Assembly (NCBI GenBank): GCA_022414725.1
Contig: CM039462.1
Coordinates: 123,013,786-123,077,785 of the forward strand
Length of the DNA: 64,000 bases
From: Microglena sp. YARC
Taxonomy: Eukaryota; Chlorophyta; Chlorophyceae; Chlamydomonadales; Chlamydomonadaceae
Direction of reading: 5' to 3'
Under the pieces are notes generated by a model. The model was not told the origin of the DNA. It ran no database searches and worked only from the letters and a program-made list of their open reading frames with translations. Below are positions 9,125-18,955 of this stretch, piece by piece (position 1 is the first letter of the stretch; every line of letters starts with the position of its first letter). Position numbers and translations under genes: made by a program.

Positions 9125-10010
9125 ACATCACATACGTGTTCCATACGTGGTCAAAACAACCCATAATGATTTTATCAGTGAGGTTGCTGAATGCTAAGGA
9201 AATCATATCAGACACGTGCGTCTTTGTATCGTTTGGTATATAGTTCAATCGACGAAAGTCCTTCTTCACCTTAGCGAAGCACAGCTCAATAGCATTGAAT
9301 TCTGGACTGTAAGGAGGAGTGTAACAAATATTTACGGGCTTCTGAGGACCAAGTTCTTATGGATACTGGCGTTGTCCATTATTACTACTGAATTATTGCA
9401 CAAACTCAATGAGTCAATAAATGCAGCGACGTCCGTCTTCTTCACAGATCCTTTCTTCACAACGAACTCCTTCCTACCATCTGAAAAAACTGCCATCAAC
9501 AAACTATGGTGTACCCACCCACCAGTAGTTTTAACGATAACAGGTTTTCCTACAGGGGAATACCCATAATGTGGCTTGAGACGCTCACTAAACCCACATT
9601 CGTCAACTGATACTAAAATTTTCCCAGCATTGATTGTATCCTTGTATCTACTACAAAATTCAGTGACAAGTGGAACTAAGTCCCCTTTACACTATCCACG
9701 GAGTTTGCTCCTTTTTCTTGTAAAACCAATGAGTTTTATGAAACGATTTAGTTGATAATCGTAAATTGTGAGTACTTTTGAAAAATGCAACAACACCTCT
9801 TGCGGTTGTGCATTGAGTTGACAATAAAAACAATTTCAACAACTCTTTGTTCGTCTCAAAAGTTTGCTTACAAATTCACGTCGTTTTCGATTTACACCAA
9901 AGCGTTTCCACCTCCACAGAGTAGAACGACTGATGTTCGTAAACACAGAAGTTTTTAACACACCCAAGTCAGCGACCATTCTTAACGCCAATTTTCTAAC
10001 GGCGATGTCG
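9125..10010 (-). pseudogene. T1 transposase (IS630/Tc1-mariner, DDE), frame-broken
   Basis: Read from 10010 leftward, the sequence encodes an N-terminal helix-turn-helix region, then VSVDECGFSERLK (first Asp), VIMDNASIHK (second Asp) and YSPEFNAIE (Glu). This is the full DDE triad of the IS630/Tc1-mariner superfamily. Stops and shifts break the frame, for example near 9330-9350 (after HKNLVLRSP) and near 9680-9710, where an extra segment interrupts the part before SVDECGF. The right terminal repeat lies at 10015-10037. A shorter, cleaner copy of the N-terminal half is at 54466-54895. This copy cannot make a full transposase as read. Confidence 0.8.
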
Positions 10011-12833
10011 TTTCATTTTACTGTTCCGCCGACTGTAGGGGCCAGCCGCCTCTGGATCCATCAAAAGCAAGCAGACATCGGTGTGACCGGCCTTCGCAGC
10101 CTCACGCAAGGCACAGCTGTTGACAGAGTTCGCCTGGGCCCTAAACTCAAGTCCAGCCACATCTGGATCCATGAGCAGCTTGCAGACATCTGCGTGACCG
10201 GACTTCGCAGCCTCACGCAAGGCCCAGCTGTTGACAGAGTTCGCCAGGGCCCTGAACTCAATTCCAGCCACCGCTGGATCCATCAAAAGCAAGCAGACAT
10301 CGGTGTGACCGGCCTTCGCAGCCGTTCCCAAGACCCTGCTGTCGCTAGAGTTCGCCCGGGCCCTATACTTAAGTCCAGCCACATCTGGATCCATGAGCAG
10401 CTTGCATACATCTGCGTGACCTTCTTTGGCAGCCGACCCCAAGGCCCTGCTGTCGAAAGTGTTCGCCCTGGCCCTGTACTCGAGTCCAGCCACCTCTGGA
10501 TCCATGAGCAGCTTGCAGACATCCGCGTAACCTGCCTTGGCAGCCTCACGCAATGCCCAGCTGTCGCTAGCGTTCGCCCGGGCCCTGCACTCAAGTCCAG
10601 CCACTGCTGGATCAATCAGCAGCTTGCAGACATCTGCGTGACCTTCCTTGGCAGCCAGCCACAAAGCCCTGCTGTCTCTAGAGTTCGCCCGGGCCCTGAA
10701 CTCAAGTCCAGCCACCTCTGGATCCATCAGCAGCACGCAGACATCTGCATGACCTGCCTTGGAAGCCGCCCTCAAGGCCATGCTGTTCATATTGTTCGCC
10801 CTGGCCCTGTACTTGAGTCCGGCCACATCTGGATCCATCAGCAGCTTGCAGACATCTGCATGGCCTTCTTTGGCAGCCGCCCACAATGCCCAGCTGTCGC
10901 TAGAGTTCGCCATGGCCCTGAACTCAAGTACAGCCACCTCTGGATCCATGAGCAGCTTGCATACATCTGAGTGGCCTGCATTGGCCGCCGACCCCAAGGC
11001 CCTGCTGTCGATAGAATTCAACCGGGCTCTGAATTCAAGTCCAGCCACCGCTGGATCCATCAGCAAATTGCATACATCTGCGTGACCTTCCTTGGCAGCC
11101 TCACGCAAGGCCCAGTTGTCGCTAGAGTTCGCAAGGGCCCTGAACTCAAGTCCAGCCACTGCTGGATCCATCAGCAGCTTGCAGACATCTGCGTGACCTT
11201 CCTTGGCAGCCAGCCACAATGCCCAGCTGTCGCTAGAGTTCGCCCTGGCCCTGAACTCAAGTCCAGCCACCTCTGGATCCATCAGCAGCACGCAGACATC
11301 TGCATGTCCTGCCTTGGCAGCCGCCCCCAAGGCCCTGCTGTCGCTAGAGTTCGCCCGGGCCCTGTACTCAATTCCAGCCACCTCTGGATCCATCAGCAGC
11401 TTGCATACATCTGCGTGACCTTCCTTGGCAGCCGCCATCAAAGCCATGCTGTCGCCATAGTTCGCCTGGGCCCTGAACTCAAGTCCAGCCACCTCTGGAT
11501 CCATCAGCAGATTGCAGACATCTGCGTGACCTTCCTTGGCAGCCACCCACAAGGCCCTGCTAGAGTTTGCCAGGGCCCTAAACTCAATTCCAGCCACCTC
11601 TGGATCCATCAGCAGCTTGCAGACATATGCGTGACCTTCATAGGCAGCCGCCCACAAGGCCCTGCTGTCGATAGAGTTCGCCCGGGACCTGAACTCAAGT
11701 CCAGCCACCTCTGGATCCATCAGCAGCTTGCAGACATCTGTGTGACCTTCCTGTGCAGCCGCCCACAAGGCCCAGCTGTTGACAGAGTTCGCCTGGGCCC
11801 TGAACTCAAGTCCAGCCACCTCTGGATCCATTAGCAGCTTGCAGACATCTGCGTGACCTGCCCAGGCAGCCTCACGCAAGGCCCAGCTGTCGCTAGAGTT
11901 CGCCCTGGCCCTGTACTCAAGTCCAACCACCTCTGGATCCATTAGCAGCTTGCAGACATCTGTGTGACCTGCCTGTGCAGCCACCCCCAATGCCCTGCTG
12001 TTTCTAGAGTTTGCCCGGGCCCTGAACTCAAGTCCAGCCACCTCTGGATCCATGAGAAGCTTGCAGACATCTGCGTGACCTGCCTTGGCAGCCTCACGCA
12101 AGGCCCCGCTGTCGCTAGAGTTCGCCAGGGCCCTGAACTCAACTCCAGCCACCTCTGGATCCATGAGCAGCTTGCAGACATCTGCGTGACCTGCATATGC
12201 AGCCTCACGCAAGGCCCAGCTGTCGTTATAGTTCGCCCGGGCCCTGAACTCAAGTCCAGCCACCGCTGGATCCATCAGCAGCTTGCAGACATCTGCGTGA
12301 CCTTCATATGCAGCCGCCCCCAATGCCCTGCTGTTTCTAGAGTTTGCCCGGGCCCTGAACTCAAGTCCAGCCACCTCTGGATCGATGAGAAGCTTGCAGA
12401 CATCTGCGTGACCTGCCTTGGCCGCCGCCCACAAGGCCATGCTATTGATATGGTTCGCCATGGCCCTGTACTCAAGTCCAGCCACCGCTGGATCCATGAG
12501 CAGCTTGCAGACATCTGCGTGACCTTCCTTGGCAGCCACATAGAGAAGTTTGTTTTCATTTTGGTTCGCCCTCAATTGTAGTCCCCCCTTAACCTGTACA
12601 AGAGGATTGGACACCAAGCATACTTCTAGAAGGTCGGCGCGACCCCCTTTCGCCATCATCTCTCCAACTCGCTGTGGTGGTTGGATCAGTCCGGTAAGGG
12701 GCCATCCTGAAAATCTGTTGTGCAGAGTTTTACACACTAATACAATATTTGGGTTGGAAGAGAATAGGGCAATACGATCAAGAATGTCATGAGGAAACGT
12801 TAGGAATAACGATGATCGCGTGTGCGACTGCAT
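9996..12833 (-). CDS. F-box and ankyrin-repeat protein (locus E, 23 repeats)
   Basis: This is the longest clean member of the family: about 945 residues from the ATG at 12833, which matches the sister starts (a further in-frame ATG lies at 12962 in the leader). It has an F-box-like motif at residues about 12-48 (FPHDILDRIALFSSNP) and then 23 ankyrin repeats of 37 residues. One repeat near 11570 lacks two codons. Variation concentrates at two sites per repeat: the S-x-x-S triplet after RARAN and the residues around ALWxAA. These are the kind of positions that line an ankyrin binding groove. The C-terminus is replaced by about 12 residues encoded by the T1 transposon end. The natural tail is found 1.4 kb away at 8606-8654. 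The expected role is a ubiquitin-ligase adaptor, inferred from architecture. Confidence 0.88.
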   Translation of the reverse strand: MQSHTRSSLFLTFPHDILDRIALFSSNPNIVLVCKTLHNRFSGWPLTGLIQPPQRVGEMMAKGGRADLLEVCLVSNPLVQVKGGLQLRANQNENKLLYVAAKEGHADVCKLLMDPAVAGLEYRAMANHINSMALWAAAKAGHADVCKLLIDPEVAGLEFRARANSRNSRALGAAAYEGHADVCKLLMDPAVAGLEFRARANYNDSWALREAAYAGHADVCKLLMDPEVAGVEFRALANSSDSGALREAAKAGHADVCKLLMDPEVAGLEFRARANSRNSRALGVAAQAGHTDVCKLLMDPEVVGLEYRARANSSDSWALREAAWAGHADVCKLLMDPEVAGLEFRAQANSVNSWALWAAAQEGHTDVCKLLMDPEVAGLEFRSRANSIDSRALWAAAYEGHAYVCKLLMDPEVAGIEFRALANSSRALWVAAKEGHADVCNLLMDPEVAGLEFRAQANYGDSMALMAAAKEGHADVCKLLMDPEVAGIEYRARANSSDSRALGAAAKAGHADVCVLLMDPEVAGLEFRARANSSDSWALWLAAKEGHADVCKLLMDPAVAGLEFRALANSSDNWALREAAKEGHADVCNLLMDPAVAGLEFRARLNSIDSRALGSAANAGHSDVCKLLMDPEVAVLEFRAMANSSDSWALWAAAKEGHADVCKLLMDPDVAGLKYRARANNMNSMALRAASKAGHADVCVLLMDPEVAGLEFRARANSRDSRALWLAAKEGHADVCKLLIDPAVAGLECRARANASDSWALREAAKAGYADVCKLLMDPEVAGLEYRARANTFDSRALGSAAKEGHADVCKLLMDPDVAGLKYRARANSSDSRVLGTAAKAGHTDVCLLLMDPAVAGIEFRALANSVNSWALREAAKSGHADVCKLLMDPDVAGLEFRAQANSVNSCALREAAKAGHTDVCLLLMDPEAAGPYSRRNSKMKRHRR
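10015..10037 (-). repeat. T1 terminal inverted repeat next to locus E
   Basis: On the minus strand this reads CTACAGTCGGCGGAACAGTA. The same end is found at 46252, 47170, 51951, 54945 (inverse) and, with one change, 55464 (inverse). Here it abuts the ankyrin coding sequence of locus E and contributes that gene's last codons and stop. Confidence 0.8.
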
Positions 12834-12894
12834 GTTCGATGTGTATGTATGCAAAAGCGCACAGGATGGTATAAATAAATACTGAGTTGGAATA

Positions 12895-12924
12895 ACCCTA
12901 AACCCTATAAACCCTATAAACCCT
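12895..12924. repeat. CCCTATAAA repeat upstream of locus E
   Basis: There are about three units, the first lacking TA. The repeat sits at the same distance from the start codon and TATA-like stretch as the much longer array at locus C. Confidence 0.7.
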
Positions 12925-13096
12925 GGGTTGCACTTTCCTGGCATGCTAGCGGCAAGCGGCACTTGCCTGGCGGTATCTGCAAGCGGTATAGAATGGGTGT
13001 TCCTGCATCCCGGCGATTATTTCGAATTTTCAAAGAAGAAGTTACACTCAGACCGGTGAATAATGTTACAGTATATTGAATCAATTACAATTCTCT

Positions 13097-13477
13097 ATGT
13101 ACAACTCGGACAGACGGTCGATTGTTGTACACATGTACAAATTGCTGCAAAGTTTGAGGAGAGTGGCTATACTTGCGAATGTAAGCCACATGACAGTCTC
13201 GAGGTGGATCTCAAACCCCACTAAAAAAGTGTACAACCTGAATAAACCTACAAAATCGTATGTGGTCATAGAGTTATTAAAAATAGATCCATTCGCATCT
13301 CTTGCTGTTCTTCGTCATAAGGTAAAGGATGCTTTCGGACCTTGGTTCAACCCAATAGAAGGGGTGTTCTCCATCGTCAAACGCGATTTCTATAAAAGCC
13401 AAGATGTGTATAAGGCTTTGAGTTCTGTTAAAGAGAAACAGTCATTGAATACAATTTCTGGATACATTGGCTACTAA
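13097..13477 (+). pseudogene. T2 transposase remnant (IS630/Tc1 type)
   Basis: The frame is open from 13076, with the first ATG at 13097. The N-terminal half has a helix-turn-helix look (SLRRVAILANVSHMTVSRWI). The C-terminal part has GPWFNPIEGVFSIVKRDFY, which matches the third catalytic motif (NPIE) of IS630/Tc1 DDE transposases. The middle, which should hold the two Asp motifs, is missing, so about 126 residues remain where some 300 are usual. The joint lies near codon 80-90. It ends one base before the Fanzor start, so the two genes are head to tail without a gap. It is probably inactive and mobilised, if at all, by another copy. Confidence 0.7.
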
Positions 13478-15539
13478 ATGGAGACGATAGTCAATAAAGA
13501 GCCTCCGGACAAGCGTACGCGACCGGACCGGGTGGCCAAAATTAAGGACAGGAAAAACGGTGAGGAGAACGTGGTAAAGTGTACACTGAGTCGGATCATA
13601 GCGGATAAGGACAACAAGGACGTTATCACCAAGGTGATTAAGGAGCGGGTCGACAGCGTATCCAAGAGGACTTATCTTGCCGGTGTTGCGGTGAACCGGA
13701 TATTAAAAGAAGTCTTCGAAGGGGTACCAGATGCGCAACTTCACACTGTAAGTGTCCCTATCGTCGACCAGAACTTCATTCGGCAGCTTTATGGTGGGGT
13801 CGAGACAGGCGCACATGGAGACGAGGGACGCCACAGTCGAAAGGTTCTTTCACAACAACTATTGGTTTTAGGGAGAAGATTGAGGGGCGCGAGGTAATTG
13901 TGAAAAAGAAGAAACAATACGTGGGTGCCATCGCTCGCTACGATGGCGATCGAAACCTGTACAGCCACGCGTCGAAGAAGTACCTGACCAATTTCAATAA
14001 CCACTACAGAGTCCATCTCTCCACATGGATCAAGAAGTTCGTTTACTCGAAGGAAAACAGGATCTTGGCCAAGGAGTTCAAAGATGAGCACGGCATTGAC
14101 GAGACCGTATTCCACCGATACCTCCTCTACGATATCCACTCTTGGGGAGTAAAAGAAGACCTCATAGCGATACATTCGCTCCTACCGGAGCGAACAAAGA
14201 TGTTGCTGAAGATTCAGCACTCGATCATCGGACGGGACGAGATCAACCGACAGTGGCTTAAGAGCGTTTCCAACAGCGCCAAGATGATCCAGTACAACGT
14301 CTTTATCAATCGATACCTCGAGGCACAGAGGACGAGGCTACGCCAAGCTGGTCAACATCGCTCCCATCCCAACAGTCAAGCACTCCTTCATCACGATAGA
14401 CACCGACGGACTACTGGGCGTCCTCAAGGACGTGGGTCTCGTCGAGAGTCTCGAAAAGACGCTGACGAACAAGGAGCACTGGAGTCGGTCTTCGATGTGG
14501 AAAACATCCGTTCTACTGGGAAAGGTGTGTTTTACATGCACCATAGACACTGACGGCGTAATGGCTTGTACCCACTTTCTTAGGGCCGAGAAAGAAAAAG
14601 ATTTCAATCAAGGACGACGGAACGGCGATTAAGAAGCAGACCAAGACTCTCCGCGAGTTTTCCGAGTCCGACCCAATGTGGTGGTCGTTGCAAACGACCC
14701 TGGCCGCTGCAACATTGCCTTTTTGACTTGGAAGAAAAATAAGGTCGAAGAAAAAGATAAGGGGGGTAGAAAGAGAAGAGGCACTGCGAGTTCGGGAGCA
14801 AGAGACTCACGCGGGAGCGGTACTACGTTGAGAGCGGGTCTTCAAATCTAGAGGTCCGACCAAGAAGTGGTTGTCTAACATCCAGGACTGCCTTGACGAC
14901 CTGAAGGACAACAGTCCCAAGCGCACATCTCTAGAGTCGTTTGACGCTTACGTGACTGTAATGGTCAACCATTGGGATTCTCGATGGGGGGAGATGTCCA
15001 AGTCGCGGTGGGGCGCGCAGCGCCTGCGGCTCTACGGTGGCAAGAAACGTGTCTTAGCACGCTTCTTCAACGAGGTCCAGGCGGATGTCGGTGAGAGGAA
15101 AACAATTGTCATCGCATACGGTTCTTCTAAGTTTGCCCCTGGTGGCAAGGGTGAACTTTCTGTCCCTACAACGAGCGCGTTCAATGCGTTTAGCGACCGT
15201 TTCAAGGGGCGAGTTGCCGTCATTGACGAATTCCGTACCACAAAGATCTGGCACAAGGACAGCACCACCGTCCTCCAGAGTGTGCAGTCCGAAAAAGAAG
15301 GGCGCACGGTTCGAGGCTTGCTATGGTGCAGTTCCACCATGGAGAACAGCAAGTTGTTTGTAAACCGTGACCTCAATGCAGCCATTAACATCCACAATTG
15401 CTTTACAATGTACCCAACCCGCCCCGGAATTCTTGCGAGGCCAAAGAAATATTGCAAACTGGAAGTTGTGGTAGGACGCACAATTGATTACAAGCTGACA
15501 GGTTCTTTACAGAACGCAAAGTGTCGAGCGAAAGTGTAG
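13478..15539 (+). pseudogene. Fanzor (eukaryotic TnpB-like RNA-guided nuclease), frame-broken
   Basis: The start is METIVNKEPPDK at 13478. The protein is spread over several frames: 13478-13790, 13860-14330 (RYLLYDIHSWGVKED, typical of the Fanzor N-terminal lobe), 14330-14632 (ending TIDTDGVMAC), 14650-14870 with NDPGRCNIAF (RuvC-I Asp), and 14871-15539 with IAYGSSKFAPGGKGELSVPT, VAVIDEFRTTKIW and VNRDLNAAINI (last RuvC Asp). The total would be near 680 residues, normal for Fanzor1. The usual CxxC zinc ribbon after DEFRTT is replaced by a His/Cys-poor version, as I recall from oomycete and algal relatives. At least four single-base shifts break it. Fanzors cut DNA guided by a transposon-end RNA and are thought to help element maintenance. 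Confidence 0.85.
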
Positions 15540-16048
15540 AAGATAAACACATACAAGAGGATTTTGGGGGACTCGGCATATTATGTAACATAATTCCCTT
15601 GTCCGAGTGTAGATCCGTACGAATGCTTCACCAACCAGAGATTTAGCTCTCCGAGGAATTGCGATTCCGACCAGACCAGGCTCCGAAACCAGTCAAAATC
15701 CCTCCGGGATGCAGGAACAAATGTACTGGTGCAAATTGTCTTTCTTTCTTACATTAAGTAATTCAAGTTTCATCAAGTTTTGTAACGGATCTTGTCAATT
15801 CAGGAGATTGACACAACACATTCAAGGACTGTAAAGACACAGAAGTTAGTTACATCTTCAAAGTAGCCTGAAAAGTCAAAGTGCTGGCTCACATCGTGCG
15901 CATCAATAATCATTTTCAAAGAGTTCATGCCTCAGAATCAAATATTTCTGCTACATCTGGAATTATTGGGGCACATGCAGCGATATTTTCGCTTGAGCAA
16001 ACTGAACACATTTCTGAAAAGTTTGAGGAGAGTGGATAAATACTTGCT

Positions 16049-18347
16049 CTACGGTGGCAAGACCCAGCTGCTGTCAAGATTCACAATGGCCCTGTACTCG
16101 GGGCCAGCCGCCTCTGGATCCATCAGCAGCTTGCAGACATCGGCGTGACCTGCCTTGGAAGCCTCACACAATGCCCTGCTGGTGACAGAGTTCGCCCGGG
16201 CCCTGAACTCAAGTCCAGCCACCGCTGGATCCATCAGCAGCTTGCAGACATCTGCGTGACCTGCCTTGGAAGCCTCACACAAGGCCCAGCTGTCGCTAGC
16301 GTTCGCCTCGGGCCCTGTACTCAAGTCCAGCCACCTCTGGATCCATCAGCAGCTTGCAGACATCAGCGTGACCTGCCTTGGAAGCCTCACACAAGGCCCT
16401 GCTGTCGCTTGAGTTCGCCCTGGCCCTGAAATCAATTCCAGCCACCGCTGGATCCATCAGCTGCTTGCAGACATCTGAGTGACCTTCCTTGGCAGCCTCA
16501 CACAAGGCCCTGCTGTCGCTATAGTTCGCAAGGGCCCTGTACTCGGGGCCAGCCGCCTCTGGATCCATCAGCAGCTTGCAGACATCTGCGTTACCTTCCT
16601 TGGCAGCTGCCCCCAATGACCTGCTGTTTCTAGAGTTTGCCCGGGCCCTGAACTCAAGTCCAGCCACCTCTGGATCCATGAGCAGCTTGCAGACATCTGC
16701 GTGACCTGCCTTGGCCGCCGCCCACAAGGACATGCTATTGATATGGTTCGCCCTTGCCCTGTACTGAAGTCCAGCCACATCTGGATCCATGAGCAGCTTG
16801 CAGACATATGCGTGACCTTCCTTGGCAGCCGCCCACAAGGCCCTGCTGTCGTTAGAGTTCGCCAGGGCCCTATACTCAATTCCAGCCACCGCTGGATCCA
16901 TGAGCAGCTTGCAGACATCTGCGTGACCTGCCTTGGCAGCCGCCACCAAAGCCCTGCTGTCGCTAGAGTTCGCCCTGGCCCTGAACTGAACTCCAGCCAC
17001 TGCTGGATCCATCAGCAGCTTGCAGACATCTGCGTGACCTTCCTTGGCAGCCGCCCACAATGCCCTGCTGTCTCTAGAATTCGCCGTGGCCCTGAACTGA
17101 ACTCCAGCCACCGCTGGATCCATCAGCAGCTTGCAGACATCTGCGTGACCTGCATGGGCAGCCAGACACAATGCCCAGCTGTCGCTAGAATTCGCCAAGG
17201 CCCTGAACTCAAGTCCAGCCACCTCTGGATCCATCAGCAGCCTGCAGACATCTGCATGTCCTGCATTGGCAGACAGCCACAATGCCCTGCTGTCTCTAGA
17301 ATTCGCCCTGGCCCTGAACTCAAGTCCAGCCACCACTGGATCCATCAGCAGCTTGCAGACATCTGCGTGACCTTCCTTTGCCGCATCACGCAAAGCCCAA
17401 CTGTCGTTAGAGTTCACCACGGCCCTGAACTCAAGTCCAGCCACCACTGGATCCATCAACAGCTTGCAGACATCTGCTTGACCTGCCTTGGCAGCCACCC
17501 ACAATGCCCAGCTGTCGCTAGAGTTCGCCTGGGCCCTGAACTCAAGTCCAGCCACCTCTGGATCCATGAGCAGCTTGCAGACATCTGCATGACCTGCCTT
17601 GGCAGCCGCCCGCAAGGCACAGCTGTCGTTAGAGTTCGCCAGGGCCCTATACTCAATTCCAGCCACCGCTGGATCCATGAGCAGCTTGCAGACATCTGCG
17701 TGACCTTCCTTTGCAGCCGCCCACAATGCACTGCTGTCGTTAGAGTTAGCCAGGGCCCTGAACTCAAGTCCAGCAACCTCTGGATCCATCAGCAGCTTGC
17801 AGACATCTGCGTGACCTGCCTTGGCAGCCGCCCACAATGCCCTGCTGTCTCTAGAATTCGCCCTGGCCCTGAACTCAATTCCAGCCACCGCTGGATCCAT
17901 TAGCATCTTGCAGACATCTGCGTGACCTTCACTGGCAGTATCCAACAAGGCCCTGCTGTTGCTAGAGTTCGCCACGGCCCTGTACTCAAGTCCAGCCACC
18001 GCTGGATCCATGAGCAACTTGCAGACATCTGCTTGACCTGCCATGGCAGCCACATAGAGAAGCTTGTTTTCATTTTGGTTCGCCCTCAATTGTACGCCAT
18101 TAACCTGTACAAGAGGATTGGACACCAAGCATACTGCTAGAAGGTCGGCGCGTCCCCCTTTCGCCATCATCTCTCCAACTCGCTGTGGTGGTTGGATCAG
18201 TCCGGTAAGGGGCCATCCAGAAAATCTGTTGTGCAGAGTTTTACACACTAATACAATCTTGGGGTTGGAAGAGAATAGGGCAATACGATCAAGAATGTCA
18301 TGGGGACACGTAAGGAGTGGAAACGATGATCGCGTGTGCGAATTCAT
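16049..18347 (-). pseudogene. F-box/ankyrin locus F (one late frameshift)
   Basis: Starting at 18347 (MNSHTRSSFPLLTCPHDI), the frame runs open for 683 codons to 16296, with the F-box-like motif and about 17 ankyrin repeats. A single extra base near 16306-16310 (GCCTCGGGCC where sister repeats have GCCCGGGCC) shifts the frame. The last two repeats and the family ending AIVNLDSSWVLPP follow in the new frame and stop at 16049. With one base removed it would be a complete gene of about 765 residues. As written, the protein ends shortly after the shift with an unrelated few residues. Most of the adaptor function expected of the family could survive. Confidence 0.82.
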
Positions 18348-18477
18348 GTTCGATGAACATGTGTGTACAGGATGGTATAAATAAACAATGAGTTGGGATA
18401 AACCCTATAAACCCTTGGTTGCACTTGCCTGGCGGTAAGCTGTAAGCGGCACTTGCCTGGCGGTATCTGCAAGCGGT

Positions 18478-18575
18478 ATGTCATGGGGACACGTAAGGAG
18501 TGGAAACGATGATCGCGTGTGCGACTGCATGTTCGATGTTAATGCATGCAAGCGCACAGGATGGTATAAACCATG
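18478..18575 (-). pseudogene. Duplicated fragment of an ankyrin 5' leader
   Basis: This stretch repeats about 100 bases of the family's start region (ACACGTAAGGAGTGGAAACG through the ATG codon and the TATA-like stretch) beyond the promoter of locus F. No F-box or repeats follow. It is a relic of an additional unit lost by unequal recombination, or a partial duplication. Confidence 0.65.
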
Positions 18576-18955
18576 GGTTGCACTTGCATGTCGGTATCTT
18601 CAAGCGGTTCCTGCCTCCCGGCGAATTTTAGTTAGAGCCGTACTCGCCAACTAGAGATTTAGCTCTCCGAGGAATTGAGATTCCGACCAGACAAGGCTCC
18701 GAAATCAGTCAAAATCCCTCCGGGAGGCAGTAACAAATGCAAAACATTCAAGGACTGTAAAGACACAGAAGTTACATCTTCAAAGTAGCCTGAAAAGTCA
18801 ACGTGCTGGCTCACATCGTGCGCATCAATAATCATTTTCAAAGCGTTCATGCCTCATAATCAAATATTTATGCTACATCTGGAATATATATTTTCGCTTG
18901 AGCAAACAGAATACACATTTCTGTAAAGTTTGAGGAGAGTGGATAAATACTTGCT

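Larger units (their letters stand above)
13043..15611 (+). mobile_element. T2 mariner-type element carrying a Fanzor gene, with confirmed borders
   Basis: The left end reads TACACTCAGACCGGTGAATA. The right end at 15583-15611 is its imperfect inverse, finishing TTGTCCGAGTGTA. The flanks join to AAGAAGT-TA-GATCCGTACGAATGC. Sister ankyrin units have the uninterrupted sequence AGAAGTTAGAGCCGTACGAA, so the element entered a TA dinucleotide and duplicated it, as Tc1/mariner elements do. It contains a transposase remnant (13097-13477) directly followed by a Fanzor gene (13478-15539). Internally deleted relatives occur at 32641-32710 and 41722-41798, and fragments near 38738, 44283 and 51836. Confidence 0.85.

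Noticed and set aside
18659..18850. Minus-strand frame with MIIDAHDVSQH in the ankyrin spacers as a gene
   Set aside because: The short segment recurs in spacers but is interrupted differently in each and never forms a complete frame. It is kept only as part of the conserved flank.
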